From: DATJHM01 sp963777355
GTDB lineage: Bacteria; Chloroflexota; Ktedonobacteria; Ktedonobacterales; Ktedonobacteraceae
Assembly: GCA_963777355.1 (NCBI GenBank)
Contig: CAVZQK010000022.1
Coordinates: forward strand, 558,001-622,000
Direction of reading: 5' to 3'
Length of the DNA stretch: 64,000 nucleotides
Every line of letters starts with the position of its first letter. Position 1 is the first letter of the stretch. Below the pieces are notes generated by a model. That model had not been told where the DNA came from, made no database searches, and saw nothing but the letters and a program-made list of their open reading frames with translations. A program made the position numbers and the translations under genes. Shown piece after piece: positions 26,816 through 35,496 of the stretch.

Positions 26816-28714
26816 TTATTTTCCTTTCGCAGATGAAAGAGTTGGAGTATAGAGCAAAATTTGAGCATCCTGATTTTGATAAATGAGTTGAAACTGTCCA
26901 GTTGAGAGCAGAGATTTTTCCAGGCGATCCAGGCCACCCACAGGCAGGCCAGTCGTCGCATCAACCGTCCGGCGCTCACTACGGGTAAAGATCATATACA
27001 GCTTATTTTTAGCGGTATACTGTTTATTTGTCGTAATAAAATTCAGAACCAGAGACGAATTATCCAATAAAACGGCATTCGGCAAATTGTCAGCCAGAGA
27101 ATAGGTCGTATACTCTTCATAATTTTCAAACTGCCAGGGAGTACCGGCCCAACCAGCAATCAGAACCGAACCGGCAGGCGCAATATCATAGAGATGGCGC
27201 ACGCCGGTTACTTCAGGCGTCGTCATATAATCCATACTTTCGTTTCCGTAGCGGGTAAAAAGAAAGCCAGCAAGCAAGAACAGGCACATAGCCATGCTTA
27301 CCATAGTCATCCAAAGAGAGCGGCCACGAGCAGGGGCGCGAAAGAAAAGCGAAGCAGCAAAAAAGACCATAAAAGGGAGAGTAAAAAGGTAGATGCGTAA
27401 AAGCATCTCGCCGCCGTAGTCCTGAGCCAGCAGCAGAGGAAAAGGAGTCAGAGCCAGAAGAACAAACGTAATATCGCGATGACCATTTCGGAAACGCACG
27501 AGGCCGCCGAGGAAAGCAAAGCCCCAGACCAGCACAGTCATGACTATACGAATTTGAGCAATAAAAGTATGTTGCGCATTCCCCGTAACATGTTGCGTCA
27601 AATTGCTCGTGACAGAAGTGCCCAGGCCGCCGGAGCCAAAGGCATCAGAGAAATGACCAACCAGGTATGTCTGGGCCATAAAGCCAATCCAGGCCACCGT
27701 CATAAGAGTCAGCACAACGGGGAGCCAGAACGGCGTACAGCGGCGAAAGAGCACCAGCATCCAGACACTCATCAGAATAAAAAAAGGCGTCAGAGGGTGG
27801 CTAAAATCGACAAAGGCAAAGATCAGCAGGATACAGACGAGGAGCGCGATCTGCTGATGCCGAGAGATTTGAGGGCCGGGAGCATCAGGGGCACGCAACC
27901 AGGCATAAGAGAGACGAAACAGCCTCTGCAACCAGCCGCCAGCAGGAAGAGGCACAACACGAGGTTGGTGCTCAGGCGGGATACGAAACCAGGTCAGCAG
28001 GATAGCAATAATCGCCAGGTACATAAAAAAGTTAATGCCCTGGGGAGAATAGTAGTCCTGAGCAATCCAATTCGTCAAGAAGAAAAACCAGATTGCCAGC
28101 CAAGCCACACGTTTATCCTGAGTGGCAGAGGTTAAAATCATAGAGAGAGGTCCCAGGTAGAGAAGATTGTAGACCACCGGGGACCAGGCCGCAAATGACA
28201 GAATACTCTGATAGCCAGCAATGCGCGTAATAAAGGCGCTAAGAATAAAAAAGCCAGGCCAATTGAAGTAGGCGTCCAGGCGGGGATCAACAGCGCCATG
28301 ACGAAGAATATAATCAGTAAAACCGGCGTGGCGATAGACAACACTAAAGCGTGGCTGCGCCTCCAAGACCGCAGTCACGCCATACAACATAAAGATAAGC
28401 AATAAGACATGGAGTACAAGGAGCGGTCCACGAAGTGGGCGCTGACGCAAGGTCAGGCAGAAGCTAAGCGAGATCAGCGCCAGAGAGAGCAGGGTCAGAG
28501 GATTGAAGACCGAGACCAGGCCAAGATCATTCATCTTCCCCAGATCGATGCCACGAAGAGAGAGCAACCAGCCGAGAAAAGCAAGCAGCGGCAGAGCCAG
28601 ACCCAGGACATCGCCCATCGTCCATCGTCCCTGAAAAGCAGCCAGCCAACGAGCGAAGAGATTCATATCCATTTCAGATTGAGAATAAGACATTGGATCA
28701 TGTAACAATTTCAC
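26816..28714 (-). CDS. Polytopic membrane protein, GT-C-like
   Basis: 632 aa, GTG start at 28714 with GAGG 8 nt upstream (ATG 28693 possible). About 12 TM helices, then a soluble C-terminal domain of about 110 residues (VTGVRHLYDIAPAGSVLIAGWAGTPWQFENYEEYT...). The outside loop after TM3 reads AGFTDYILRHGAVDPRLDAYFNWPGFF, which resembles the first loop of GT-C glycosyltransferases that use lipid-linked donors. There is no confident catalytic Asp call. It lies within the exopolysaccharide operon between the flippase and a small membrane protein. It could be a polymerase or transferase for the repeat unit. Confidence 0.65.
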   Translation of the reverse strand: MKLLHDPMSYSQSEMDMNLFARWLAAFQGRWTMGDVLGLALPLLAFLGWLLSLRGIDLGKMNDLGLVSVFNPLTLLSLALISLSFCLTLRQRPLRGPLLVLHVLLLIFMLYGVTAVLEAQPRFSVVYRHAGFTDYILRHGAVDPRLDAYFNWPGFFILSAFITRIAGYQSILSFAAWSPVVYNLLYLGPLSMILTSATQDKRVAWLAIWFFFLTNWIAQDYYSPQGINFFMYLAIIAILLTWFRIPPEHQPRVVPLPAGGWLQRLFRLSYAWLRAPDAPGPQISRHQQIALLVCILLIFAFVDFSHPLTPFFILMSVWMLVLFRRCTPFWLPVVLTLMTVAWIGFMAQTYLVGHFSDAFGSGGLGTSVTSNLTQHVTGNAQHTFIAQIRIVMTVLVWGFAFLGGLVRFRNGHRDITFVLLALTPFPLLLAQDYGGEMLLRIYLFTLPFMVFFAASLFFRAPARGRSLWMTMVSMAMCLFLLAGFLFTRYGNESMDYMTTPEVTGVRHLYDIAPAGSVLIAGWAGTPWQFENYEEYTTYSLADNLPNAVLLDNSSLVLNFITTNKQYTAKNKLYMIFTRSERRTVDATTGLPVGGLDRLEKSLLSTGQFQLIYQNQDAQILLYTPTLSSAKGK

Positions 28715-28763
28715 AGAAGTAGCCTCATATTCTAGAATAGTTTAGCTCCAAATCGCCGCAGCA

Positions 28764-30098
28764 TTATTCAGCAACCGTGCGAACAGGGAGAGTAGTTTTT
28801 TCATATTCATTTTCATTGGGAGAGAGTTCATGAACAAAGGCAGTTTTATAGACCGTAGTAATACCAAACAAAGCTTCCACACACAGCGCAGCAAGCCAGC
28901 CCAGACTTAAACCCAGCAGGCCAGCGAAGTGGGCACCCAGGGCAGCCAGCAGCAACTCCAGAACACTCCCGACAATCATAGGTGCCACCGCCGAGCGAAT
29001 GCGAGCACGAATGCGAGAGATTGCCACATAATGATCCTTAATAATGCGCGGCAAAGAGCCAAGCGCGAGAATGCGCAAACTCCAGGTAGCCTGCTCAGCA
29101 TAATTGTGGCCAAAGAGTGCCAGAATATGGCCGGTTCCAGCCCAAAGAAACACAGTCATACCCAGGCAGGTAATCAGAGCAATACTCAGAGTCATACGGA
29201 CCTTCTGAGCCAGAGCTTCGGGTTGACGCGCATTCATCGCAAAGAGCACCGTTGCCAGCACCGAAGGGAGCAGAGAGGCGAGACCAGCCAGCATCCACGA
29301 GACATAGAACCAGGCATTCGCCGTCGTCGAGAGCAGAGCAGTCACCAGGACCGGCAGAGCCAGCGAAGGGACCTGTAAGGTTAAATTGAGCATATGGTGT
29401 TCAGCGGCACTGGCACGCAAACTCCGTAAGAGGCTCCAGCGAGGCAAGAAAGACCGACCAGTGCGGAGAATTTGCGGCAAGAAGCCCAGGCCAAGAATCA
29501 GAAGAGAGCAGACATTGCCAGCGGCCCATGTAACATAAATGGAGAGGCCCGTCTTCTCAGTAATCCAGAGGCCGACCATATAGAGTACTGCAAGTTTACT
29601 AACAGCAAAAAGACTATTCCGCCAGAGCTGAAGCTCTCCGCGTAACAGGCCAACAAGCGCCTGATCAAAGACCAGCGTCACCGAGGTCAGACTCACACCA
29701 AGAGCGAAAAGCAAAACCGAACTGAGACTTGCACGTAGAGGTAGAAAATTGGCAGAGATGAACGGAGCAAGGAGCGCAAAGAGCAGGCCGATTGCGCCTC
29801 CCACGCCAGCCACAACAAGCAGGGCAGTATTAATCAAAGCCAGCTCAGCATTTTTATGTTTCGGCAGCTCACTAATCAGCAGAGTACCAAGACCGAGCAT
29901 ACAGATGGTCCCAAGCAAAGTCATCGCAGAGATCATCGCAGACGAGAGACCAACCAGCGCGGGAGTATACTGGCGGGCGGCCACCCACCAGTATACAAAG
30001 CCAAGAGACGCAGTCACCGTAGTAGAGCTCACCAGAGAGAGAGCATTGAATAACAAAACTTTATTTGTTTTCATCCATTGCAACAAGAAATGGAGCAT
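28764..30098 (-). CDS. Oligosaccharide flippase family protein (Wzx-like)
   Basis: About 444 aa from ATG 30098 (AAAGGAAAG upstream); this start overlaps the GT2 gene end by 38 bp, while the longer frame to 30209 overlaps too far. Twelve to fourteen TM helices with the N-terminal pattern LLFNALSLVSSTTVTASLGFVYWWVAARQYTPALVGLSSAMISAM fit the MATE/PST flippase superfamily. It would turn lipid-linked glycan units to the outer side. The overlap with the upstream GT2 gene suggests translational coupling. Confidence 0.82.
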   Translation of the reverse strand: MLHFLLQWMKTNKVLLFNALSLVSSTTVTASLGFVYWWVAARQYTPALVGLSSAMISAMTLLGTICMLGLGTLLISELPKHKNAELALINTALLVVAGVGGAIGLLFALLAPFISANFLPLRASLSSVLLFALGVSLTSVTLVFDQALVGLLRGELQLWRNSLFAVSKLAVLYMVGLWITEKTGLSIYVTWAAGNVCSLLILGLGFLPQILRTGRSFLPRWSLLRSLRASAAEHHMLNLTLQVPSLALPVLVTALLSTTANAWFYVSWMLAGLASLLPSVLATVLFAMNARQPEALAQKVRMTLSIALITCLGMTVFLWAGTGHILALFGHNYAEQATWSLRILALGSLPRIIKDHYVAISRIRARIRSAVAPMIVGSVLELLLAALGAHFAGLLGLSLGWLAALCVEALFGITTVYKTAFVHELSPNENEYEKTTLPVRTVAE

Positions 30099-31530
30099 GC
30101 GAGCGCTTTCCTTTTGAGAACGTAAGAAGAAGTCTTTCCCTCCACGTTGGATAGATTCTGCCATCGCGGCGTGCCTCCTGTCGGCTTTGTATATAGGCAA
30201 GCGGACCATAGAGCATCCCTTGCCAATTCACCTGTTTTAAATCTTTGGGATAGCCACTCGTAGGAATATTGATGATATCAGGGCGTTTGATAAAGAGTTC
30301 ATAAGGTACTTTCGTCAATAGATCGAAAAGCAAGCGTGGATGTTCAAAGACATTTTTTGTCAGGTAGGCGGTCATCCCCACACCATAGTTATAAAACTGC
30401 TTACGCAGCGCCTCATACGAGCGGCGATGCAGATGATAGATCAGGGCAGAGGGTTCGTAGAGCACCGTGTAGCCAGCCATCAGAGTAGAGAAAAAGGCGG
30501 CAATATCCTGGCCGCAGCGAGATGGACCTCTACCGCCGAGAGAAGGATCGAAATCGTCGATGCGGCGCAAGACTTCAGCGCGAAAGGCCATATTCGCGCC
30601 GCAGCCGAACAGGCCAACGCGATAGAGATGAATATGGCGTTCAGAGCGGTGGAAGCTGCGCCTGACGAAACGTTTTTGTGGATCGTTCTCGGCTTGAAAC
30701 CAGTAAAGTCCAGCATTCTCCTCACACCAATATTGAGCCGGAGTCTCCAGTTCCAACGGCTGCACCTGTCCGGTCACACAACCAATCGTATCGGAACGCC
30801 CAAAAGCCATAACAAGTGCAAGGAGCCAATTTTGATCCACCTCAACATCATCATCTGTAAAGGCAATAACTTCTCCACGTGCCAGAGCAATGCCAGCATT
30901 CCGCGCCCAGGAAGTGCCTGGCCGATCTTCGCGTACGTAGCGGATGCGTTCCCCATACGAAGTATATTCTTGTAGCAGATCAGCTGTTTCCGTTGTACTG
31001 GGAGCATTATCCACAACAATAATCTCATAACAAGGATAATGCAGAGAGAGCAAGTGAGGCAGACAGGCGCGTAGGTCGTCAGGACGATCATGAGTTGGCA
31101 CAATCACACTTACAAAAGGAGCGGTTTGTAGAAACCCCTCTTGCTTCACTACACAGGCAGGTTTTGTTAGAGAAAAGATTCCCTCTATTCCAAGTGCTGT
31201 TATCTGAGGGAGACCATCAGAGAAAAGATGCTCATTAATCTGTATAGACAGATATTGCCAGATGAGCTCAGCACAGTGCTGTTCGCTTACACCTTCCTGG
31301 TCAGGAAACTCAAATTCAACTGCACCAATCGGCTGTGTATGCAGGTAGATGTAGGCAATAGCACGTTGATAGAGCCGCCTAGTTTTTAAAAACAGCGGAG
31401 TATCAAAGGCATCAATGCGCGGAAGCGGCTCGCTCAGTTCAATTTTCACGATGCGGGCTGGCACAGATTCCGGCGCAGTGGATGTCTTCGTCCTCTTTAG
31501 ATGCATGCGCATGGGTGCCTGAGTATTCAT
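30061..31530 (-). CDS. Glycosyltransferase family 2
   Basis: 489 aa from the ATG at 31530 (GGAAAGGATC upstream). An N-terminal region of about 120 residues of unknown role precedes the GT-A domain: FVSVIVPTHDRPDDLRACL, VVDNAPST, RPGTSWARNAGIALARGEVIAFTDDDVEVD (DDD metal site), GCGANMAFRAEVLRRIDDFD and a late GQDIAAFF. A C-terminal basic region follows. The donor sugar is unknown. It is cytosolic, part of the operon, and its end overlaps the flippase start. Confidence 0.88.
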   Translation of the reverse strand: MNTQAPMRMHLKRTKTSTAPESVPARIVKIELSEPLPRIDAFDTPLFLKTRRLYQRAIAYIYLHTQPIGAVEFEFPDQEGVSEQHCAELIWQYLSIQINEHLFSDGLPQITALGIEGIFSLTKPACVVKQEGFLQTAPFVSVIVPTHDRPDDLRACLPHLLSLHYPCYEIIVVDNAPSTTETADLLQEYTSYGERIRYVREDRPGTSWARNAGIALARGEVIAFTDDDVEVDQNWLLALVMAFGRSDTIGCVTGQVQPLELETPAQYWCEENAGLYWFQAENDPQKRFVRRSFHRSERHIHLYRVGLFGCGANMAFRAEVLRRIDDFDPSLGGRGPSRCGQDIAAFFSTLMAGYTVLYEPSALIYHLHRRSYEALRKQFYNYGVGMTAYLTKNVFEHPRLLFDLLTKVPYELFIKRPDIINIPTSGYPKDLKQVNWQGMLYGPLAYIQSRQEARRDGRIYPTWRERLLLTFSKGKRSHAPFLVAMDENK

Positions 31531-31650
31531 ACAGATCCTTTCCACAGAGAGAGGGACACGAAGCATACGCTTACACCGTGTCCCGCTCTTCAGGTATAGC
31601 TAGCGAGCGATAGTAGGGGCAGCTCGCAGACCTGCTGCCCTGATCTACCC

Positions 31651-32643
31651 TTAAATTCCGCTTGGAATCGCGGGTCGTTGAATGATGGGTGGCAAGGTAT
31701 CGATCTTTTGCAGTTCTATGTTTTGCGAAAAGGTACCAGCCACATAGCCAGCAGCAGTTATACAAAATCCGGCAAGAATTGCGCCTGCACGCTGGAATGC
31801 GGCGAGATCTCGTTGCTGAAATCCCTGACGGAGATTGCGTACAACGCCACGAGGCAAGTTGCGCAACGTATAGGCACGCTCAGAGGCCAGGCCATCGCCA
31901 GAGCCAACATAGCGAGCGATCACCGCTTTTGACAGACCCTCGGCATAGCAACGCGCCCGGAAATAGCTCCAGGTCGTGCGCTGAGCAACGATGCGATGGT
32001 GAATTTGAGCTTGCGGCTCGTAGAGAAAGACGCGCTCTGGCCAGTGCTGGTGAGCACGAATCGAGAGTTCCGTCTCTTCTCCACCGAGAGGGCGAGTCCC
32101 AACACGGCCAATGCCATCTCTGAATCCGCCCACCGTCTCGAAGAGCTCGCGGCGCATACAGGTACAGCCGCCGTAGGGATTGCGTACCTCAATCGGCTCA
32201 GGTGGGCGTGACTGATACGAGCAGCCAATCACCCAATAAAACTCTTTTGGGAACCAGGTCGGATTCTCACCCAGCCAGTAAGGCTGTACGGTCCCGCCCG
32301 CGCCCAACACGAGTGGATCTTCACAACATGCGACCAGGCGTGCCAGCCAGTCTGGCTCAGCCGTAGCATCGTCATCGAGGAAAGCGATCAAGCTGCCATT
32401 AGCTTGAGCAATCCCACTATTGCGTGCGCCAGAAAGACCTTGCCGCTCGCTATTTTCGACAGCGATCACGCCAGAAATTTCATTGAGTACACGCTGCAAC
32501 ATCGGTTGATTGTGGTCAATGACCAGGATAATCTCGTGTGGAGCGAGCGTCTGCTGTTGCAATGAAGCGACAGCATCAACCAGGTCATACCAGCGTGCCT
32601 CAGTATAGGCACAAATGATTACAGAAACAGCATTTTTATTCAT
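31651..32643 (-). CDS. Glycosyltransferase family 2
   Basis: 330 aa GT-A enzyme: VSVIICAYTEARWYDLVDAVASL, VIDHN, GLSGARNSGIAQANGSLIAFLDDDATAEPDW (DDD), PYGGCTCMRRELFETVGGF, GGEETELSIRA. A C-terminal hydrophobic stretch (RAGAILAGFCITAAGYVAG) may touch the membrane. It lies in the same orientation between two other transferase genes, with 84-120 bp gaps. Confidence 0.88.
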   Translation of the reverse strand: MNKNAVSVIICAYTEARWYDLVDAVASLQQQTLAPHEIILVIDHNQPMLQRVLNEISGVIAVENSERQGLSGARNSGIAQANGSLIAFLDDDATAEPDWLARLVACCEDPLVLGAGGTVQPYWLGENPTWFPKEFYWVIGCSYQSRPPEPIEVRNPYGGCTCMRRELFETVGGFRDGIGRVGTRPLGGEETELSIRAHQHWPERVFLYEPQAQIHHRIVAQRTTWSYFRARCYAEGLSKAVIARYVGSGDGLASERAYTLRNLPRGVVRNLRQGFQQRDLAAFQRAGAILAGFCITAAGYVAGTFSQNIELQKIDTLPPIIQRPAIPSGI

Positions 32644-32739
32644 ACTTATCTATTCGGCACTTCTTCATAATCCTTAAGGCTTCTTCAGAATGTAGAGGCC
32701 AGAAACAAAAACGGCAGCTCGTTATAATCAGGTAGAGAC

Positions 32740-33571
32740 TTATTTTGCTAGAGAGAGGCAGTGAGAAACAGTCGATGAACAACGCCGAGCGACACGCCAG
32801 GCAGGAGTGCGCATACGCGTGTAGAGTGCAGACCAGGGAGAGGTTCCTCGCCCCTCTAGAAGAGCGGCAAACTCATCCAGGGTAGTAGTAGCGCTGACCT
32901 TCAGGCGAGCAATCTCCAGTGAATCCGTAGCCATTGTGCTCATCGCAAATTTCACCGCACAGGCCGAATGGTAGCCAGCTTCAGCAAGCAGGCCGCGCAC
33001 CTGTGGCGTATAGTAGCCATAAGGATAGGCAAAACTGGTGACTGGCGTACCGAGCTGCTGCTCCAAAACATTCTTGCTCTGAATAATTTCATGGCATACT
33101 TGATGAAGCGAGATCATATCGAGTTGGGGATGCATATGAGTATGAGCTCCACACTCGATGCCACTGGCACGCACCTCGCGCAATTGCGACCAGGAGAGCA
33201 TGGGGCGATCTGCCTCACCCTCATGAAGCAGCCAGCGGCTTGTAGTATTGACAAAGCCAGTCGTAACATAGAGAGTAGCAGCAAACTGATAGCGAGTGAG
33301 TATGGGCAACGCCGCAGTTGAGAAATCGGCGAAGCCATCATCAAACGTAATAACAACCGGGCGCTGAGGCAGAGCGAATCTGCCCCTGAGAGCGCAGAGC
33401 CACGAACTGTGAGACGGTGAGCGGCGTATAAGCCTGATCATGCAAGTAAGCCATCTGCGCGGCAAAACGGCCTGGGGCAACGGCAAAAGAGCGAAACGAG
33501 CCACTGGCCTGATCCGAAATGCTATGATACATGAGGACCGGAATTTGCTGATCGAGAGAGCTTGTTATCAT
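32740..33571 (-). pseudogene. Polysaccharide deacetylase (NodB-like), one frameshift
   Basis: Two frames join near 33375. The first (ATG 33571) gives IPVLMYHSISDQASGSFRSFAVAPGRFAAQMAYLHDQAY, the usual family start. The second carries PQRPVVITFDDGFADF (metal-binding Asp-Asp), GAHTHMHPQLD (His-His) and TSFAYPYGYY. Placing one extra base near ATTCGCTCTG restores a continuous ~275-aa protein. The start is 5 bp after the upstream GT2 stop. If intact in the cell it would remove acetyl groups from the glycan; if truly broken, the polymer may remain acetylated. Confidence 0.8.
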
Positions 33572-33576
33572 AATAA

Positions 33577-34320
33577 TTACCTCTCTGCCATAGCCGCCAT
33601 GTACAACAGACCAGGTTGGGGATGAGGAAGGAAACCGAAACGCCGTTCTTTGAAGATCGTCTTAAGGACACGCCAGCCATCGCGAAACGTACGCAGATTG
33701 CTCTGGCCATAGAGGCGTGGATGCTCTTCGCTGGGGACCTCCACAATCTTTAAGTTAGCGCGATGAATGCGCAGGCTAATCTGTGTCTCTACCTCAAAGC
33801 CGCTACAATCAACCGCGATATATTCCAGACAATGACGCCAGAAGGCATTGTAGCCATAGCAAAGATCGCTAAAGCGGACCTGGAAGAGCATATTTACCAG
33901 GGTGCAGAGGCCGTAGTTCCCCATGTAGCGCAAGAGGCTAATATCATCACTGCCACCACCCTTAATGAAGCGCGAACCCTTCGCAAAATCGCCGCCCGCT
34001 AAGAGAGCATCGACAAAACTGCCAATCTCTTCAGGATCAGTCGAGCCATCGCCATCAATCATTACAATAATATCTCCGGTACAGGCGGCAAAGCCCAGGC
34101 GCAGGGCGTCGCCCTTCCCCTTCCCGGTCTGGTGAATAATGCGTGCAGAGGGAAGAAGTTCCCGTGCAACCGCCACGGTCTCATCGGTTGAATGTCCATC
34201 AACCACAATCACTTCAGTCGCGAGAGCAGGAATGCGAGGGAGCATATAAGCGAGGTTTCTGGCTTCATTACGAGCGGGAATAACGACACTGACGGTTGGA
34301 TAGTTGGAGGCTTTTTGCAT
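33577..34320 (-). CDS. Glycosyltransferase family 2 (polyprenyl-phosphate glycosyltransferase-like)
   Basis: 247 aa from the ATG at 34320 (GAAGGG upstream). GT-A motifs: VSVVIPARNEARNLAYMLPRIP, VIVVDGHSTDET, GKGKGDALRLGFAACTGDIIVMIDGDGSTDP (DGD), GSRFIKGGGSDDIS, DLCYGYNAFWR. It resembles dolichyl/undecaprenyl-phosphate sugar transferases but lacks TM helices. It is translationally close to the deacetylase (5-bp gap). Confidence 0.87.
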   Translation of the reverse strand: MQKASNYPTVSVVIPARNEARNLAYMLPRIPALATEVIVVDGHSTDETVAVARELLPSARIIHQTGKGKGDALRLGFAACTGDIIVMIDGDGSTDPEEIGSFVDALLAGGDFAKGSRFIKGGGSDDISLLRYMGNYGLCTLVNMLFQVRFSDLCYGYNAFWRHCLEYIAVDCSGFEVETQISLRIHRANLKIVEVPSEEHPRLYGQSNLRTFRDGWRVLKTIFKERRFGFLPHPQPGLLYMAAMAER

Positions 34321-34386
34321 TGATATACCCTTCATGAATGTTCGGCTCACTAGAGAATGACCACACACTATTTTTCGCGAAACCAG

Positions 34387-35376
34387 TTACATCAGGGCAG
34401 CTTTGCCTTGCCTGCGCTGCGTTTGTACCTGCTGTAAGCACTTTGCCAGGCGCTCGGCCATTCCGCCGATATGCTCAGTTTTACAAGTCTTGTGCGAGCC
34501 AGGAATGGTGTAGACTTCTACCTCGCTATCCTTGCCCTGGGCCATCTCCTGCCACCAGACGCTACGAATAGGTTCGGCCTCTTCCCAGAAGAGCGTTACT
34601 TTGCCCGGATAGTAGCCTGGTTTATACTGCGAGGTAGCCCAGATGAAGGTAGCGGCGAACTCTTTGCGAAGTGCCTCTAGAGGGGGGAAAAGCTTTGTAA
34701 TGCGTGAATCAAAGTTCTTCAGGAAGTCGTAATCTTCCACTTTTCCGTGGTCTGTAAGCATGCGAAAGGCGTGTTGGAGGCGTAAGAAGCAGGCCAGTTG
34801 CTGCTCCTGACTCAGGTGAAGAAAAGAGCCAATGCGCTCGATAGTATTGCGTATGCGGGTATAACGTGGTGGGATAGCATCCATTAAAACAAGGAGGTCA
34901 ACAGTTTGACCGGCTGTGTGAAGCTGACGCGCCATCTCGTAGACAATTAAGGCTCCATTGCAGAAGCCACCAAGTTGATAGGGGCCTTCTGGCTGGATGG
35001 CGCGAATCATTTTGAGTTGTTCGGCAGCTATCGTCTCTAGATCTGGCAGAACGGTAAGCTTCTCAAAATCATAGGTATCGAGCGTATAGAATGGTTGGTC
35101 GGTTCCCAGGCCACGCGCCAGATTGTAACAGAAAACAGCATTGCCGGTCCAATCGCCATGAAGAAAGAAAAAAGGCGTCTTTGCGGCGAGACCGCGTGTA
35201 CTTCCAGCCTGGATGAGCGTTGCACGCGGCTGGTCGCTCTCAGGAGCAACTTCTTTTTGCGTATTTATGGGCAACAGGGGTACCTCTGCGGAAGCGATTT
35301 TTGCAGAGAGTTCGCCACGAAGGTATTGTTCAAGCAAAGCCCGTCTGGCCTCAGAAAGATTGGATGTTTGTTGCAT
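34387..35376 (-). CDS. NRPS-type thioesterase with Cys nucleophile
   Basis: About 329 aa from ATG 35376; a TTG at 35391 lies too close to the AAGGAGG site, so the start is uncertain. Residues 6-24 (NLSEARRALLEQYLRGEL) are a carrier-domain linker remnant. The alpha/beta hydrolase core has FFFLHGDWTG (70-79) and GPYQLGGFCNGA (131-142), where the nucleophile is Cys139, not Ser. The acid is Asp166 and a His lies in PGSHKT (295). Cys thioesterases are known in some NRPS systems. It follows the NRPS gene by about 120 bp and should release or transfer its aminoacyl cargo. Confidence 0.85.
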   Translation of the reverse strand: MQQTSNLSEARRALLEQYLRGELSAKIASAEVPLLPINTQKEVAPESDQPRATLIQAGSTRGLAAKTPFFFLHGDWTGNAVFCYNLARGLGTDQPFYTLDTYDFEKLTVLPDLETIAAEQLKMIRAIQPEGPYQLGGFCNGALIVYEMARQLHTAGQTVDLLVLMDAIPPRYTRIRNTIERIGSFLHLSQEQQLACFLRLQHAFRMLTDHGKVEDYDFLKNFDSRITKLFPPLEALRKEFAATFIWATSQYKPGYYPGKVTLFWEEAEPIRSVWWQEMAQGKDSEVEVYTIPGSHKTCKTEHIGGMAERLAKCLQQVQTQRRQGKAALM

Positions 35377-35496
35377 GAAATGATCAATCAAACCTCCTTA
35401 TTGTAGATGGTTCTAGCCAATCAGGAGAATACTACACACGAGGCGATAAACAGGCGGAGATAAACCCCGCTCACTGTTTATCTTAAGGATTAAAGA

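Noticed and set aside
27479..28135. 218-codon plus-strand frame
   Set aside because: Antisense to the polytopic membrane protein; charged, low-complexity translation.
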